Of a stretch of DNA of 64,000 nucleotides, positions 49,732 through 60,103 are shown one piece after another (within the stretch, counting starts at the first letter, position 1; every line of letters starts with the position of its first letter). The stretch is from NCBI GenBank assembly GCA_002356635.1, contig CP023454.1, forward strand, positions 2,960,501-3,024,500. Reading direction: 5' to 3'. The translations under genes and the position numbers were made by a program. The notes beneath the pieces were generated by a model. The model made no database searches, was not told where the DNA came from, and saw only the letters and a list, made by a program, of their open reading frames with translations. The DNA comes from Rhodobacteraceae bacterium QY30 (GTDB lineage Bacteria > Pseudomonadota > Alphaproteobacteria > Rhodobacterales > Rhodobacteraceae).

Positions 49732-51267
49732 ATGACCAGAATCCAGCGCATGATCCGGGGACGTGTGACCGGCTCTTTCGACCGCCTGCGCCGCCTCGCC
49801 GATCTTCTGGGCCTGCCGGTCACGCTGCTTTGGGCGGGATACCTCTATGGGGCACGCGGGGCGGCGGTCTTCGGGATTTTTGCGCTTCCCTTTCTGCTGA
49901 TGCGTCACGATCCCCTGGGGCGGCGCAGCGCCGAAACGGTGCTCGTTGCCGCGCCGGCCGCGACGAACCGCGACCAGATCACCCAGCGGCTGAACGACGC
50001 CTATGGCACCTCAGCCGACGGGCGGTTTGGTTGCCTTGCGGTCGGCATCGACGGGGCGCACCGACTGATCGCGCGCTTTGGCCACGCCCAGCACGCGCGC
50101 CTGCTCCGCCGCGCATCGGACCGGATCCGCAGCGTGTTGCGTGAAGACGACCTGCTTCTTCAGATGGAGGATGGGCATTTCGCCATCGCCATCGCACCGT
50201 TTCGCCGCATGTCGCCGGACGCGCTTTCGGATCTCGCGGAGCGGATCCGCAAGGTGGTGGCCGAGCCCTTCGACATCGATGGCGCGGCGGTCCGGCTTGC
50301 CGCGACCATCGGATACTGCCCCGCGGGCCGCGCGCCGCGGCATGATGGCGATGCGCTCCTTTGCGCTGCCGAACTGGCACTGGACGCAACCCGGTCGGGC
50401 AGCGCCGACGGGATCCGCGCCTACTCCGCCGAGATCGCCCATGCCACTGCTCAGCACGACGAACTGGTGGCCTCGGTTTCCGCGGCGCTCGAACAGGGTG
50501 AAATCATCGCCTATTTCCAACCGCAGGTCTCGACTCATACCGGAGACGTGACCGGTTTCGAGGCACTGGCGCGCTGGCTGCACCCCAATCTGGGGCTGCT
50601 ACCGCCGGGACGGTTCATGCCCGCGCTACAGGACGCGGGTCTGTCCGCGCGGCTTGGACAGGTGATGCTGATCCAGGCGCTTTCGGCCCTTCGAACCTGG
50701 GACCGGGCGGGTGTTCCTGTTCCGAACGTCTCGGTCAACTTCTCGATGGAGGAGTTGATGGACCCGGCCCTGGCCGACCACATTGCCTGGGAGCTTGACC
50801 GGTTCGGCCTGCAACCCGAAAGGCTGACCGTCGAGATCCTGGAAACCGTGGTCGCGGAAGGGCCCGATGACCAGATCGCCCGCAACATCGCCGCCCTGTC
50901 GCGGCTTGGCTGCGGCATCGACCTGGACGACTTCGGCACCGGCCATGCCTCGATCGCGGCGATCCGGCGGTTTGATGTCAACCGCATCAAGATCGACCGG
51001 TCCCTTGTCACCAATGTCGACAGCGACCCGGCGCAACGCCGGATCATCGCCGCGGTGCTGTCGATGGCGGCACCGCTGGATCTGACCATCGTCGCCGAGG
51101 GTGTGGAAAGCCCGGCCGAACATGCGATCCTTGCGCAACTGGGCTGCGATCACGTCCAGGGCTACACCATTGCCCGGCCAATGCCGCTGGAGGAGACGAT
51201 GGACTGGATCCAGTCGCACCGACGCAAGCTGGTGACGCCGCAGATCCCGATCCGACGGACGCAATAG
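49732..51267 (+). CDS. EAL-domain c-di-GMP phosphodiesterase with degenerate GGDEF
   Basis: 511 residues. A membrane segment (~28-57), then a GGDEF-like domain in which the signature is EDGHF (residues 146-150, not GGDEF), so cyclase activity is unlikely. The C-terminal EAL domain is intact: E277-A278-L279 in GFEALARW, NVSVNFSMEEL, LTVEILETV, DLDDFGTGHASI, IKIDRSLV and VAEGVES. It probably hydrolyses c-di-GMP at the membrane. It is inserted between ttcA and yidC. Confidence 0.92.
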   Translation: MTRIQRMIRGRVTGSFDRLRRLADLLGLPVTLLWAGYLYGARGAAVFGIFALPFLLMRHDPLGRRSAETVLVAAPAATNRDQITQRLNDAYGTSADGRFGCLAVGIDGAHRLIARFGHAQHARLLRRASDRIRSVLREDDLLLQMEDGHFAIAIAPFRRMSPDALSDLAERIRKVVAEPFDIDGAAVRLAATIGYCPAGRAPRHDGDALLCAAELALDATRSGSADGIRAYSAEIAHATAQHDELVASVSAALEQGEIIAYFQPQVSTHTGDVTGFEALARWLHPNLGLLPPGRFMPALQDAGLSARLGQVMLIQALSALRTWDRAGVPVPNVSVNFSMEELMDPALADHIAWELDRFGLQPERLTVEILETVVAEGPDDQIARNIAALSRLGCGIDLDDFGTGHASIAAIRRFDVNRIKIDRSLVTNVDSDPAQRRIIAAVLSMAAPLDLTIVAEGVESPAEHAILAQLGCDHVQGYTIARPMPLEETMDWIQSHRRKLVTPQIPIRRTQ

Positions 51268-51393
51268 GGGTTGGAGCTTTCGAACATGTGTTCCAGGGAC
51301 CGCCCTCCCCCGGTCTTGCCGGGGCCGAAAGTGCTTGACCTTTTCAAGCCCCTTCTGTTGAACCAGCCGGACTCCTTTTACCGGTGGTGGGCT

Positions 51394-53238
51394 ATGGACG
51401 ACCAGAACAAGAACCTCATCCTTGCAACGGTCCTCTCGACCGCTGTCATGCTGGTGTGGTTCGCTTTCTTTGCACCCAAAGAGCCCGAGACGGCGGCGCC
51501 CGAGCAGACCGCCGCACAAACCGTCGCGGCCGGGACCACGGCGCTGGTGACCACGGTCGCCCCCGCCGCCGATGCCGGGACCGCCGTCACCGCCGCGTCC
51601 GATGCGGCCCCGACCGCACTTGCCCAGGCCCCGCGCATCAAAGTGGAAACGCCGCGCCTTTCCGGGTCGATCTCGCTTCTGGGCGGGCGGTTCGATGACT
51701 TGTCCCTGCGCGACTACAAGGTGACGCTTGCGCCCGACGCCCCACTGGTGCCGCTTCTGGCCCATGACAACGGCACAGCCGAGGCGCCGACGCTTCCCTA
51801 TTACGTCGTGCAGGGTTGGGCTCCTGCGGGCGGACTGCCCGCCACCGCAACGCCCGGCGCCGACACGCTCTGGCAACTGGAAAGCGGCCAGACCCTGACA
51901 CCTGCCACCCCCGTCACGCTGAAATGGGACAACGGCGCGGGCCTTGTCTTCCACCGCACCATCTCGGTCGATGACAATTTCCTGTTCCAGGTTTCGGACA
52001 AGGTCGAGAACGCCACGGCGGCGCCTGTCCAGCTGATGCCCTACGGCCTGATCGTGCGCAAAAGCATCCCCAAGGCCAGCCGGACCTATGTCCTTCACGA
52101 AGGCATCGTGCGGCAATCCGACAGCAATCTTCAGGAGATCACTTACAAGAACCTGACCAAGATGGATGCCGTGGCGGGCGAAGGCCAGGCAGAACTGACG
52201 GAAGTTGCCGAAAAGGGCTGGATCGGTTTCACGGACCGCTACTGGATGACGACGCTGGTGCCCGCGAACGGCCAGTCCTTCACGTCTGTGGCCAAATATG
52301 TGGCGGCCTCCGATCTTTACCAGGCCGAAACGCGCTTTCCGGTTCAGACCGTTCAGCCGGGCGCAACCGGAACCTCGGACACCCGCCTGTTTGCGGGCGC
52401 CAAGGAGTGGGAGGTAATCCGCGCCTACCAGGACAAGGCCGGGATCTACAATTTCGTCGACTCGATCGACTGGGGCTGGTTCTTCTTCCTGACCAAGCCG
52501 ATGTTCCGCCTGTTGCACTGGCTGCACGGCGCGATCGGCAACATGGGCTGGGCAATCATCGCGCTGACCATCCTGATCAAGTCGCTGGTCTTCCCGCTGG
52601 CCCGCAAATCCTACATCTCGATGGCGCGGATGAAGGAACTCCAGCCGGAAATGGAGAAGCTGAAGGAGCGTTTCGGCGATGACCGCGCCAAGATGCAGCA
52701 GGAAACCATGGCGCTCTACAAGCGCGAGAAGGTCAACCCGGCCTCGGGCTGCCTTCCAATCCTGATCCAGATCCCGATCTTCTTCTCGCTCTACAAGGTG
52801 ATCTACGTCACGATCGAACTTTACCATGCCAAATGGATCGGCTGGATTCGCGACCTGTCGATGCCCGACCCGTCCTCGATCCTGAACCTGTTCGGCGCCC
52901 TGCCCTGGGACGCGCCGGTGCATGGCTCACCCCTGGGGATCCTGTCGCTGGGCGTGCTGCCGATCCTTCTTGGCATTTCGATGTGGTTCCAGCAGAAGCT
53001 GAATCCCGCGCCCACGGACCCGGCGCAGGCGGCAATCTTCGCCTGGATGCCTTGGATCTTCATGTTCATGCTGGGCAGCTTTGCATCGGGGCTGGTGCTT
53101 TACTGGATCGCGAACAACACGATCACCTTCCTCCAGCAGTACACGATCATGTCGATGCACGGGAAAAGGCCCGACATCTTCGGCAACATCCGCCAGGGCT
53201 TCCGGCGCAAGTCGGCTGATCCGAAGGCCAAGGGATGA
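51394..53238 (+). CDS. yidC: Membrane protein insertase YidC
   Basis: 614 residues from MDDQNKNLILATVLSTAVML at 51394; the reading from 51271 is unsupported. A first membrane helix, a ~340-residue periplasmic domain with an Ala/Thr-rich linker, then the conserved C-terminal core: MGWAIIALTILIKSLVFPLA, SYISMARMKELQPEMEKLKE, PASGCLPILIQIPIFFSLY and the final helices through LQQYTIMSMHGKRPD. It inserts and folds inner-membrane proteins with or without SecYEG. The next gene starts at its stop. Confidence 0.97.
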   Translation: MDDQNKNLILATVLSTAVMLVWFAFFAPKEPETAAPEQTAAQTVAAGTTALVTTVAPAADAGTAVTAASDAAPTALAQAPRIKVETPRLSGSISLLGGRFDDLSLRDYKVTLAPDAPLVPLLAHDNGTAEAPTLPYYVVQGWAPAGGLPATATPGADTLWQLESGQTLTPATPVTLKWDNGAGLVFHRTISVDDNFLFQVSDKVENATAAPVQLMPYGLIVRKSIPKASRTYVLHEGIVRQSDSNLQEITYKNLTKMDAVAGEGQAELTEVAEKGWIGFTDRYWMTTLVPANGQSFTSVAKYVAASDLYQAETRFPVQTVQPGATGTSDTRLFAGAKEWEVIRAYQDKAGIYNFVDSIDWGWFFFLTKPMFRLLHWLHGAIGNMGWAIIALTILIKSLVFPLARKSYISMARMKELQPEMEKLKERFGDDRAKMQQETMALYKREKVNPASGCLPILIQIPIFFSLYKVIYVTIELYHAKWIGWIRDLSMPDPSSILNLFGALPWDAPVHGSPLGILSLGVLPILLGISMWFQQKLNPAPTDPAQAAIFAWMPWIFMFMLGSFASGLVLYWIANNTITFLQQYTIMSMHGKRPDIFGNIRQGFRRKSADPKAKG

Positions 53239-53993
53239 TGCGTCTGGCGGCGATCTGGCGCCACCCGATCAAGTCGCACGGGCGTGAGGCGCTGGAGAGC
53301 GTCACTCTGGAGGCCGGGGCGACGATGCCCTGGGATCGGCGCTGGGCCGTCGCGCATGAGGCGGCGCGGATCGACCGGGACCACCCGGCCTGGGCGAACT
53401 GGGTGAATTTCTCGCGCGGGGCCAAGGCGCCGCTGCTGATGGGGATCAATGCCCGCCTGGATGAGGCAACGGCGACGGTCACGCTGACGCATCCCGACCG
53501 CCCTGACCTGACCTTTCGCCCCGATGATCCCGCCGATACGCCGCGTTTCCTCGAATGGGTGCGTCCACTTTGCCCACCCGACCGGGCGCAACCCGCCGGA
53601 ATCTATTCCGTTCCGGGCCGGGGCATGACGGACACCGACTATCCCTCGATCTCGATACTGAATCTTGCGTCCAATGCCGATCTGTCGGCGAAAATGGGGG
53701 TCGCGCTTTCGCCCCTGCGGTGGCGCGGCAATCTCTGGCTGGACGGTGGAACGCCTTGGGCTGAAACGGCTTGGCCGGGGCAGCGGTTGCGGATTGGCAC
53801 TGCCGAGTTCGAGGTGGTTGAGCCGATTACACGCTGTGCCGCCACGGCGGCCAACCCGGCGACGGGGGTGATCGATGCCGACACGCTGACCGCACTCAGG
53901 ACTGAAACCGGGGCGCAGGATTTCGGGGTCTATGCCCGCGTCCTGTGCGGCGGCACGATCCGGCCGGGGGATGTCGCCGAGGTGCTGCCATGA
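53235..53993 (+). CDS. MOSC domain-containing protein
   Basis: 252 residues. The N-terminal beta-barrel starts [20 protein letters not shown], and the MOSC core holds [21 protein letters not shown] and [20 protein letters not shown] with the single conserved cysteine that may bind molybdenum cofactor or carry sulfur. Related to mARC-type and YiiM-type proteins. It overlaps yidC and engB by ATGA at both ends; a conserved neighbour of yidC and engB in Rhodobacterales. Confidence 0.88.
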   Translation: MMRLAAIWRHPIKSHGREALESVTLEAGATMPWDRRWAVAHEAARIDRDHPAWANWVNFSRGAKAPLLMGINARLDEATATVTLTHPDRPDLTFRPDDPADTPRFLEWVRPLCPPDRAQPAGIYSVPGRGMTDTDYPSISILNLASNADLSAKMGVALSPLRWRGNLWLDGGTPWAETAWPGQRLRIGTAEFEVVEPITRCAATAANPATGVIDADTLTALRTETGAQDFGVYARVLCGGTIRPGDVAEVLP

Positions 53994-54643
53994 AGATCCC
54001 TTTCCCCCTTGCGGCCGAACCCGAGGACACCGCCCGCGAGGCGGGTCGACTGATGTTCGCGGGACAGGTGGAATTCCTCAAGGGCGTCGTCGCCATGGAT
54101 GGTCTGCCGCCCGCCGACCGGATCGAGGTCTGCTTCGCCGGCCGATCGAACGTCGGGAAATCCAGCCTGATCAACGCACTGACCGGCCGCAAGAACCTGG
54201 CCCGCGCCTCGAACACCCCGGGCCGCACGCAGGAGATCAACTATTTCACGACTCCGGCCGATGGACCCTACCTGGTCGACCTGCCGGGCTATGGCTATGC
54301 CGAGGCGCCGGTGGCCGTGGTGGCGAAGTGGCAGCAGCTTCTGAAAAGCTATCTCTCGGGCAGGCAGACGCTGCGGCGGGTATTTGTCCTGATCGACATG
54401 CGCCACGGCGTGAAGGCGGTGGACGAAGAAATACTGACGATGCTGGACAAATCGGCCGTGACCTTTCAGGTTGTGCTGACGAAGGCCGACAAGATCAAGG
54501 CGTCCAACCATCCTAAGATCCTGGAACAGGTGCGCGGCGCCTTGCAGAAACACGCCGCCGCCTACCCCGAACTGGTTGTGACGTCCTCGGAAAAGGGCGA
54601 CGGGATCGAAACGCTGCGGGCGATCATTGCCACGATGGAGTGA
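53990..54643 (+). CDS. engB: Ribosome biogenesis GTP-binding protein EngB
   Basis: 217 residues from the ATG at 53990, overlapping the MOSC stop. GTPase G1 [15 protein letters not shown]3 [11 protein letters not shown], and G4 [10 protein letters not shown]. The N-terminal [10 protein letters not shown] segment is typical of EngB/YsxC/YihA, a GTPase required for large-subunit assembly. The stop is followed by a GC-rich hairpin and T-run. Confidence 0.96.
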   Translation: MKIPFPLAAEPEDTAREAGRLMFAGQVEFLKGVVAMDGLPPADRIEVCFAGRSNVGKSSLINALTGRKNLARASNTPGRTQEINYFTTPADGPYLVDLPGYGYAEAPVAVVAKWQQLLKSYLSGRQTLRRVFVLIDMRHGVKAVDEEILTMLDKSAVTFQVVLTKADKIKASNHPKILEQVRGALQKHAAAYPELVVTSSEKGDGIETLRAIIATME

Positions 54644-54652
54644 AGGCCGAAC

Positions 54653-54680
54653 GGGCCACCCGCGCGGGTTTTTCTTTTCT
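54653..54680 (+). terminator. Rho-independent terminator after engB
   Basis: ACCCGCGCGGGT (54658-54669), a perfect 6-bp stem without a loop base, followed by a T-rich run to 54680. GGGCCA before it and TGGCCC after it can form a larger outer stem. Confidence 0.7.
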
Positions 54681-54712
54681 TGGCCCGCCGCTGCGGCTAT
54701 AGGCCTGCGATC

Positions 54713-56098
54713 ATGACAGCAAACCCGCCCAACCTCCGCCCCGACCTGGCGCCGAAGCCCGTCTTCGACGCGACCGCCCGTGATGGCCAGCCCCGCATCG
54801 GGATGGTCAGTCTTGGTTGCCCCAAGGCGCTGGTCGACAGCGAACGCATCCTGACGCGGCTGCGGGCGGAAGGTTATGCGATTTCGCCCGACTACACCGG
54901 GGCGGATGCGGTGATCGTGAACACCTGCGGGTTCCTCGACAGCGCAAAGGCCGAAAGCCTGGAGGCGATCGGCGAGGCGCTGACCGAGAATGGCCGGGTG
55001 ATCGTGACCGGCTGTCTGGGGGCCGAGCCGGAATATATCACCGGCATTCATCCGCAGGTTCTTGCGGTGACGGGGCCACACCAATACGAGCAGGTGCTGG
55101 ACGCCGTCCACAAGGCGGTGCCGCCTTCCCCCGATCCGTTCGTCGACCTGCTGCCAGCGACCGGGGTCAAGCTGACGCCGCGGCACTACAGCTATCTGAA
55201 GATTTCGGAGGGCTGCAACCACAAGTGCAAGTTCTGCATCATCCCGGACATGCGCGGCCGTCTGGTCAGCCGCCCGGCCCATGCGATCCTGCGTGAGGCG
55301 GAAAGGCTGGTGGATGCCGGCGTACGCGAACTTCTGGTGATTTCCCAGGACACGTCGGCCTATGGGCTGGATCTGCGACACGCAGCCTCGGCCTGGAAGG
55401 ATCGTGAGGTGCGCGCGCATCTGACGGATTTGGCCCGCGAGATGGGCCAGCTCGGGGCCTGGGTCCGGTTGCACTATGTCTACCCCTACCCCCATGTGCG
55501 CGACTTGATCCCGCTGATGGCGGAGGGGTTGGTGCTGCCCTATCTGGACATCCCCTTTCAGCACGCCCACCCCGAAACGCTGCGGCGGATGGCGCGCCCG
55601 GCAGCGGCGGCGAAAACGCTGGATGAAATCGCGGCATGGCGGGCGATCTGCCCGGAAATCACCCTACGGTCGACCTTCATCGTCGGCTATCCCGGCGAAA
55701 CCGAGGCCGAGTTCCATACTCTGCTGGACTGGATGGACGAGGCGCAACTCGATCGGGTCGGATGCTTCCAGTATGAAAACGTCGCGGGCGCGCGGTCGAA
55801 TGACCTGCCGGACCATGTGCCGGACGAGGTCAAGCAGGACCGGTGGGAGCGATTCATGGAGAAAGCCCAGGCGATTTCCGAACAGAAGCTGGCCACGAAG
55901 GTTGGAAGCCGGATCCAGGTGATCGTCGACGCGGTGGACGACGACGGAGCGACCTGCCGAACCAAGGCAGATGCGCCCGAGATCGATGGCAACCTGTTCA
56001 TCGAGGACGATTTCGAGGGCCTGGCCCCTGGCGACATCGTCACCGTCGAGGTGGAGGATTCCAGCGACTACGACTTGTGGGGGCGCCGCGTCGGCTGA
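54713..56098 (+). CDS. rimO: Ribosomal protein S12 methylthiotransferase RimO
   Basis: 461 residues. A UPF0004 domain ([28 protein letters not shown] and TGCLGAEPE cysteines), a radical-SAM domain with the cluster motif CNHKCKFC in [18 protein letters not shown], and a C-terminal TRAM domain ending [10 protein letters not shown], the RimO-type ending. It adds a methylthio group to D88 of S12. The ATG at 54713 follows engB; a longer frame back to 54680 has no SD. Confidence 0.97.
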   Translation: MTANPPNLRPDLAPKPVFDATARDGQPRIGMVSLGCPKALVDSERILTRLRAEGYAISPDYTGADAVIVNTCGFLDSAKAESLEAIGEALTENGRVIVTGCLGAEPEYITGIHPQVLAVTGPHQYEQVLDAVHKAVPPSPDPFVDLLPATGVKLTPRHYSYLKISEGCNHKCKFCIIPDMRGRLVSRPAHAILREAERLVDAGVRELLVISQDTSAYGLDLRHAASAWKDREVRAHLTDLAREMGQLGAWVRLHYVYPYPHVRDLIPLMAEGLVLPYLDIPFQHAHPETLRRMARPAAAAKTLDEIAAWRAICPEITLRSTFIVGYPGETEAEFHTLLDWMDEAQLDRVGCFQYENVAGARSNDLPDHVPDEVKQDRWERFMEKAQAISEQKLATKVGSRIQVIVDAVDDDGATCRTKADAPEIDGNLFIEDDFEGLAPGDIVTVEVEDSSDYDLWGRRVG

Positions 56099-56126
56099 CG
56101 GCGCGACCCGCAGGCGATGGCAGCCC

Positions 56127-56747
56127 TCAGCCGTTGCGTTTGCGCAACCCGAACCGCCAGACCGACAGGGCAATAAGCGGAGCCGACAGGACAAGCGGTT
56201 CGGCGTATCGCTGAAGCGATTCGGCGGTGGTGATCCAGTGCAGGAAGGTCAGGACCGCCGCAGGATAGACCCAGCGTTGCAGGGCCTTCCATTTCGGTCC
56301 CATCCTCCGGACGGCGGCATCCGTCGATGTCCAGGCGAGCGGGATCATAATGAAGAAGGCGATCCAGCCGGTCACGATCTCGGGGCGGATGAAACTGCGC
56401 AGGAAGAAGTGGGCATCCCGGATCCAGATCAGCCAGAAGAACAGGTGCAACACCGCGTAGCAGAAGCTGGCAACGCCCAGGTAGCGCCGGTTGACGCGCA
56501 GCCAGCGGAACCCGCCCTTGGTCGCCAGCGCCAGCGGCGTGGCCAGCAGGCAAAGGATCAGGAACAGGCAAGAGACGATGCCCGACCAGCGCAGCGTGCC
56601 GAATTTCTGAAGGCCGGGAATGTCCCACTGCGCCACATACCAGAACGTGCCCGCCAGCAGGTAAAGCGCGGGAATCGAAAACAGAAACCAAAGCAGGTAG
56701 CGCCCGTCCCGTGTGGTCCGGTTGCCGGGAATGATCGTGTCGGACAT
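56127..56747 (-). CDS. msrQ: MsrQ-like heme-binding membrane protein (ferric-reductase transmembrane domain)
   Basis: 206 residues from MSDTIIPGNRTT at 56747, preceded by AAAGGAAG; the longer reading to 56786 is not needed. Five to six membrane helices with histidines in YAVLHLFFWLIWI and LTFLHWITT that would bind heme, as in MsrQ/YedZ. MsrQ delivers electrons from the respiratory chain to periplasmic MsrP to repair methionine sulfoxide; no msrP gene is adjacent. It could be another ferric-reductase-like protein. Confidence 0.75.
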   Translation of the reverse strand: MSDTIIPGNRTTRDGRYLLWFLFSIPALYLLAGTFWYVAQWDIPGLQKFGTLRWSGIVSCLFLILCLLATPLALATKGGFRWLRVNRRYLGVASFCYAVLHLFFWLIWIRDAHFFLRSFIRPEIVTGWIAFFIMIPLAWTSTDAAVRRMGPKWKALQRWVYPAAVLTFLHWITTAESLQRYAEPLVLSAPLIALSVWRFGLRKRNG

Positions 56748-56812
56748 ATCTTCTTCCTTTGAACCCGGAAGGGCCGTGCCGGCCATCCCGGGGCAGAGTC
56801 CAGGGCGGGTCG

Positions 56813-58285
56813 CTATTCCGCCGCCGCCAGTGCCTGGCCGACCGGTGGCTTCTTCGAAACCTCGAATTCCTCGTGGTACGACCGTTCGACGTTGACCGTC
56901 CAGACATCGTGGTTTTCGCCCAGGATGTTGCGCGCCGCCAGCATCGCCGACAGCATCGAATGGTCCTGGTTGTTGTAGCGGTGCAGGCCGTTGCGACCGA
57001 CGGTCTGGAAGTTGTCCAGCGTGCGGATCCAGTCCTCGATCACGTCCAGCGCATCCCGGTATTCGCCGTCATAGACAGGATAGGCCTTGGGCTGGCGGAT
57101 GACGAACCCGTCGATGACATCGCTGCGTTTCGCAAGGCCCAGAACCTCCAGTTCCTCGGCGGCCAGCTTGCGCAGGTCTTCATCCGACGACGCCCACAGG
57201 CCGTCGCCTTCCTGGCAGAAATACTCCAACCCGATCGAAGCCGTGTTCTGGTTGGGCAGCATTTCCTTCGACCAGGCGCGGAAGTTCTGGATCCGGCCGA
57301 CCTTCACCTTGGGGCTGTGGATGTAGATCCAGTTGTCCTTGAACGGATCGGCATGATCCAGAACCAGCGTCACGATCAGGAAGTCGCGGTATTTCAGCCG
57401 GTCCGCCGCGGCGATGACTTCGGGCGGGGGCGGCGGGTCGAAGGCATGGATCAGATCGCGGATCGCCATCGAGTTGATGAAGTGGTCGCCTTCGATCCGT
57501 TGGATCACCGGCTCACCCTTCGACCAGTTGCGCACATCGACCGAGGTGACGCGGTTGCCATCCCGGTTGACCTTCACGACCTCGGATTTCAGCTGAACGG
57601 CACCGCCTTTTTCCTGGATGATCTCGGCGGTGCGTTCCCACATCATGCCGGGCCCCAGGCGGGGATACTGGAATTCCTCGATCAGGCTGGTCGTGTCGTT
57701 CGCGCCCGAGATCGCGTTCCAGACCGCCTTGAACAGCGACAGGTTCTTGATCCGCTGCGCGGCCCAGTCCGCACGGATTTCCTTCGGGTTGATGCCCCAG
57801 ACCTTCTGCGTATAGCTGCGGAAGAAGTGCATGTAGAGCCGGCCGCCAAAGCGGTTGATGACCCATTCCTCGAAGCTTTCTTCCTGCTTGTAGGGCTTTA
57901 CCTGCCATTTGAAGTAGCTCAGCAGGATGCGCATCGATTCGTAGGGGCCGATGTTGCCCAGGGCATTGAACAGCTTCAGCGGATAGTCGAAGAAGCGTTC
58001 CCGGTAATAGATCCGCGACAGGCGTGGGACGGTGATGAAGTCCTTGGTCAGGACTTCGTGCCACATGTCCTCGACCTCCTTCACCTTGGTGAAGAAGCGG
58101 TGTCCGCCGATGTCGAAGCGATAGCCATTGTTCGATTCGGTGCGCGAGATGCCGCCCACCATGTGCGAACCTTCCAGCACCACGGGCCGATGTGCCGTGC
58201 TGCGTTTCAGAAGTTCATATGCTGCCGTCAGTCCGGCGGGGCCGCCGCCGATAACGACGACGGGACTCAGGTTCTCGTTACTCAT
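56813..58285 (-). CDS. FAD-dependent oxidoreductase, UDP-galactopyranose mutase-like/amine-oxidase superfamily
   Basis: 490 residues from MSNENLSPVVVIGGGPAG (start 58285, GGTGG upstream). FAD Rossmann motif VVVIGGGPAGLTAAYEL, GGIS and FDIGGHRFFTK typical of a subfamily of COG1232 enzymes found in polysaccharide loci, and TVGRNGLHRYNNQDHSMLSA near the C-terminus, the second FAD contact. Probably acts on a nucleotide sugar or a lipid-linked glycan; the reaction is not assignable. On the minus strand, upstream of the nucleotide-sugar dehydrogenase region. Confidence 0.7.
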   Translation of the reverse strand: MSNENLSPVVVIGGGPAGLTAAYELLKRSTAHRPVVLEGSHMVGGISRTESNNGYRFDIGGHRFFTKVKEVEDMWHEVLTKDFITVPRLSRIYYRERFFDYPLKLFNALGNIGPYESMRILLSYFKWQVKPYKQEESFEEWVINRFGGRLYMHFFRSYTQKVWGINPKEIRADWAAQRIKNLSLFKAVWNAISGANDTTSLIEEFQYPRLGPGMMWERTAEIIQEKGGAVQLKSEVVKVNRDGNRVTSVDVRNWSKGEPVIQRIEGDHFINSMAIRDLIHAFDPPPPPEVIAAADRLKYRDFLIVTLVLDHADPFKDNWIYIHSPKVKVGRIQNFRAWSKEMLPNQNTASIGLEYFCQEGDGLWASSDEDLRKLAAEELEVLGLAKRSDVIDGFVIRQPKAYPVYDGEYRDALDVIEDWIRTLDNFQTVGRNGLHRYNNQDHSMLSAMLAARNILGENHDVWTVNVERSYHEEFEVSKKPPVGQALAAAE

Positions 58286-58607
58286 TCCACCACCGTTCCA
58301 GATATCACGCAGTTCACCCAATGGCCCGAGTATAGCCTCTGGCGCGCAACACTCAAAACGACTTTGCACTTTCATGCCGCAGTTGTTGGCCTCCCTGGAA
58401 CCAATGCGGGGCAAAGTAGGAAATTCCAGGGGGATCGAAATGCAACCCATGCTGGTATCCGGTCAGCAATGTGGCAGGCGGGCGGGCGCAGGCCCTCCCC
58501 GGCGTGTCATGGTCGGAAAACGAATCACAGGTGGGGATGTCATCCGCAGGACGTGGCAAGGCCCGGACAGGACTAGCCCCGCCCTCGGTCGCGTCCCGAT
58601 CGAATGA
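58286..58607. other. Intergenic region upstream of FAD oxidoreductase
   Basis: 322 bases between the dehydrogenase 3' end and the oxidoreductase start (both on the minus strand). No credible gene, RNA or strong inverted repeat seen. Confidence 0.4.
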
Positions 58608-59957
58608 TCAGATCTTTACCAGCCGGCCTTCCGCCACCGGAATATCCTGGGTGTTGAAAACGTTGCGGGTATCCAGGATCAGACGGGCCGATTCGGCCAC
58701 CAGCGCGTAATCGACATCACTGTGATCGGTGGTCACCAGCACCACGTCATAGGACGCCACGCCCTCCCGCGTCAGCGGGACCGAACGGCGCCCCGCCAGC
58801 GGCGCGTGGTCACGCGTCAGCGGCATCACGGGGAAGTAGGGATCGTGATAATCGCAGGTCGCCCCCATCTCCTCCAGCCGGTTCAGCGCGTAGAGCGCGG
58901 GGCTTTCGCGGGTATCTTCGATGTTCTTCTTGTAGGCGATTCCCATGATCAGGACGCGCGCGCCCTTCACCGGGGTGCCGCCGTTCTTCGCCAGCTCGAC
59001 CGCGACGCGACCGGCGATCCGGTCGGGCGCGGTGTCGTTCGTGGTTCGCGCCAGGTCGATCAGTGGCGTTTCCGAACCGACATCGCGCGCCCGCCAGGAC
59101 AGGTAGACCGGCGAGACGGGAATGCAGTCGCCCCCGATCCCCGGACCGGGGTAGAAGGGCATGTAGCCGAAGGGCTTGGTGGCGGCGGCACGCACCACCT
59201 CCCACACGTCGACACCCATCGCATCCAGCGCCACCTTCATTTCATTGACCAGCGCGATGTTGACGGTTCGGAAGCTGTTTTCCACCAGCTTCACCGCTTC
59301 GGCCGTGGCCGAGGAACTGACAGGCACCGCCTCGGTCACGATGCAGGAATAGAACTGTGCCAGCAGATCGCGCGAATGGCGGTCGTCGGCGCCGACGATC
59401 TTCGGGATGTCGCGGGTGCCATACTGGTGGTTGCCGGGATCTTCCCGCTCGGGCGAGAAGCCCAGGAAGAAGTCCACGCCCGCCCGCAGTCCGCCGCGTT
59501 CCAGGATCGGCTTCACGACCTGGGCCGTGGCACCCGGCCAGACGGTGCTTTCCAGCACGACCATCTGGCCGTGGCGCAGATGGGCAGCAATCGTCTCTGC
59601 CGCACGTTCGACATAGGTCATGTCCGGGTCGCGGGTGGCCGACAGCGGCGTCGGCACGCAGATCAGGATGATGTCGGCCTCGGCCAGGCGGCCGGACTCG
59701 GCGGTGGCGCCGAAGCGCCCCGAAGCGATGGCCTTGGCGATCCGGTCCTCGGGGAAATAGGAAATGACCTGCTTGCCGGCATTGATGTCTTCCACCCGCG
59801 CGGTGTTCAGGTCGAAACCCAGGGTCGGAAAGCCGGCTTCGGAAATGGTCAGCGCAAGAGGCAGCCCCACATATCCCAGACCCGTGGTCGAGACGCGGGC
59901 CGTTCGCGCGGCGATGCGGTCTTTCAGCTGGGAATAGAAGGAAAAGCCACTCGTCAT
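58608..59957 (-). CDS. Nucleotide-sugar 6-dehydrogenase (UDP-GlcNAc/UDP-Glc type)
   Basis: 449 residues from the ATG at 59957 (GTG at 59966 is the alternative). UDP-glucose/GDP-mannose dehydrogenase family: N-terminal NAD motif TTGLGYVGLPLALTISEAG, VPTPLSATRDPDMTYV, LVENSFRTVNIALVNEM, the catalytic cysteine in GPGIGGDCIPVSP, and KNIEDTRESPALYALN. The pattern is closest to the WbpA/TviB group that oxidises UDP-N-acetylhexosamines, so it probably makes a uronic acid for a surface polysaccharide. Confidence 0.87.
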   Translation of the reverse strand: MTSGFSFYSQLKDRIAARTARVSTTGLGYVGLPLALTISEAGFPTLGFDLNTARVEDINAGKQVISYFPEDRIAKAIASGRFGATAESGRLAEADIILICVPTPLSATRDPDMTYVERAAETIAAHLRHGQMVVLESTVWPGATAQVVKPILERGGLRAGVDFFLGFSPEREDPGNHQYGTRDIPKIVGADDRHSRDLLAQFYSCIVTEAVPVSSSATAEAVKLVENSFRTVNIALVNEMKVALDAMGVDVWEVVRAAATKPFGYMPFYPGPGIGGDCIPVSPVYLSWRARDVGSETPLIDLARTTNDTAPDRIAGRVAVELAKNGGTPVKGARVLIMGIAYKKNIEDTRESPALYALNRLEEMGATCDYHDPYFPVMPLTRDHAPLAGRRSVPLTREGVASYDVVLVTTDHSDVDYALVAESARLILDTRNVFNTQDIPVAEGRLVKI

Positions 59958-60103
59958 GTCGAACACCCATTTCTTTTCCGGCGCATGGAGACCGGACAGC
60001 GAACTGCTACCACATCAGGACCGGAATCAAGAGCGGGAATCGCGGCGCAGGCGCCTGGCGGCAACTTTGAAAACCGAACGGTTTCCAGCCTTGCAACAGG
60101 ACG

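Noticed and set aside
49732-51267. Active diguanylate cyclase
   Set aside because: The active-site loop reads EDGHF, lacking the GG(D/E)EF residues needed for catalysis.
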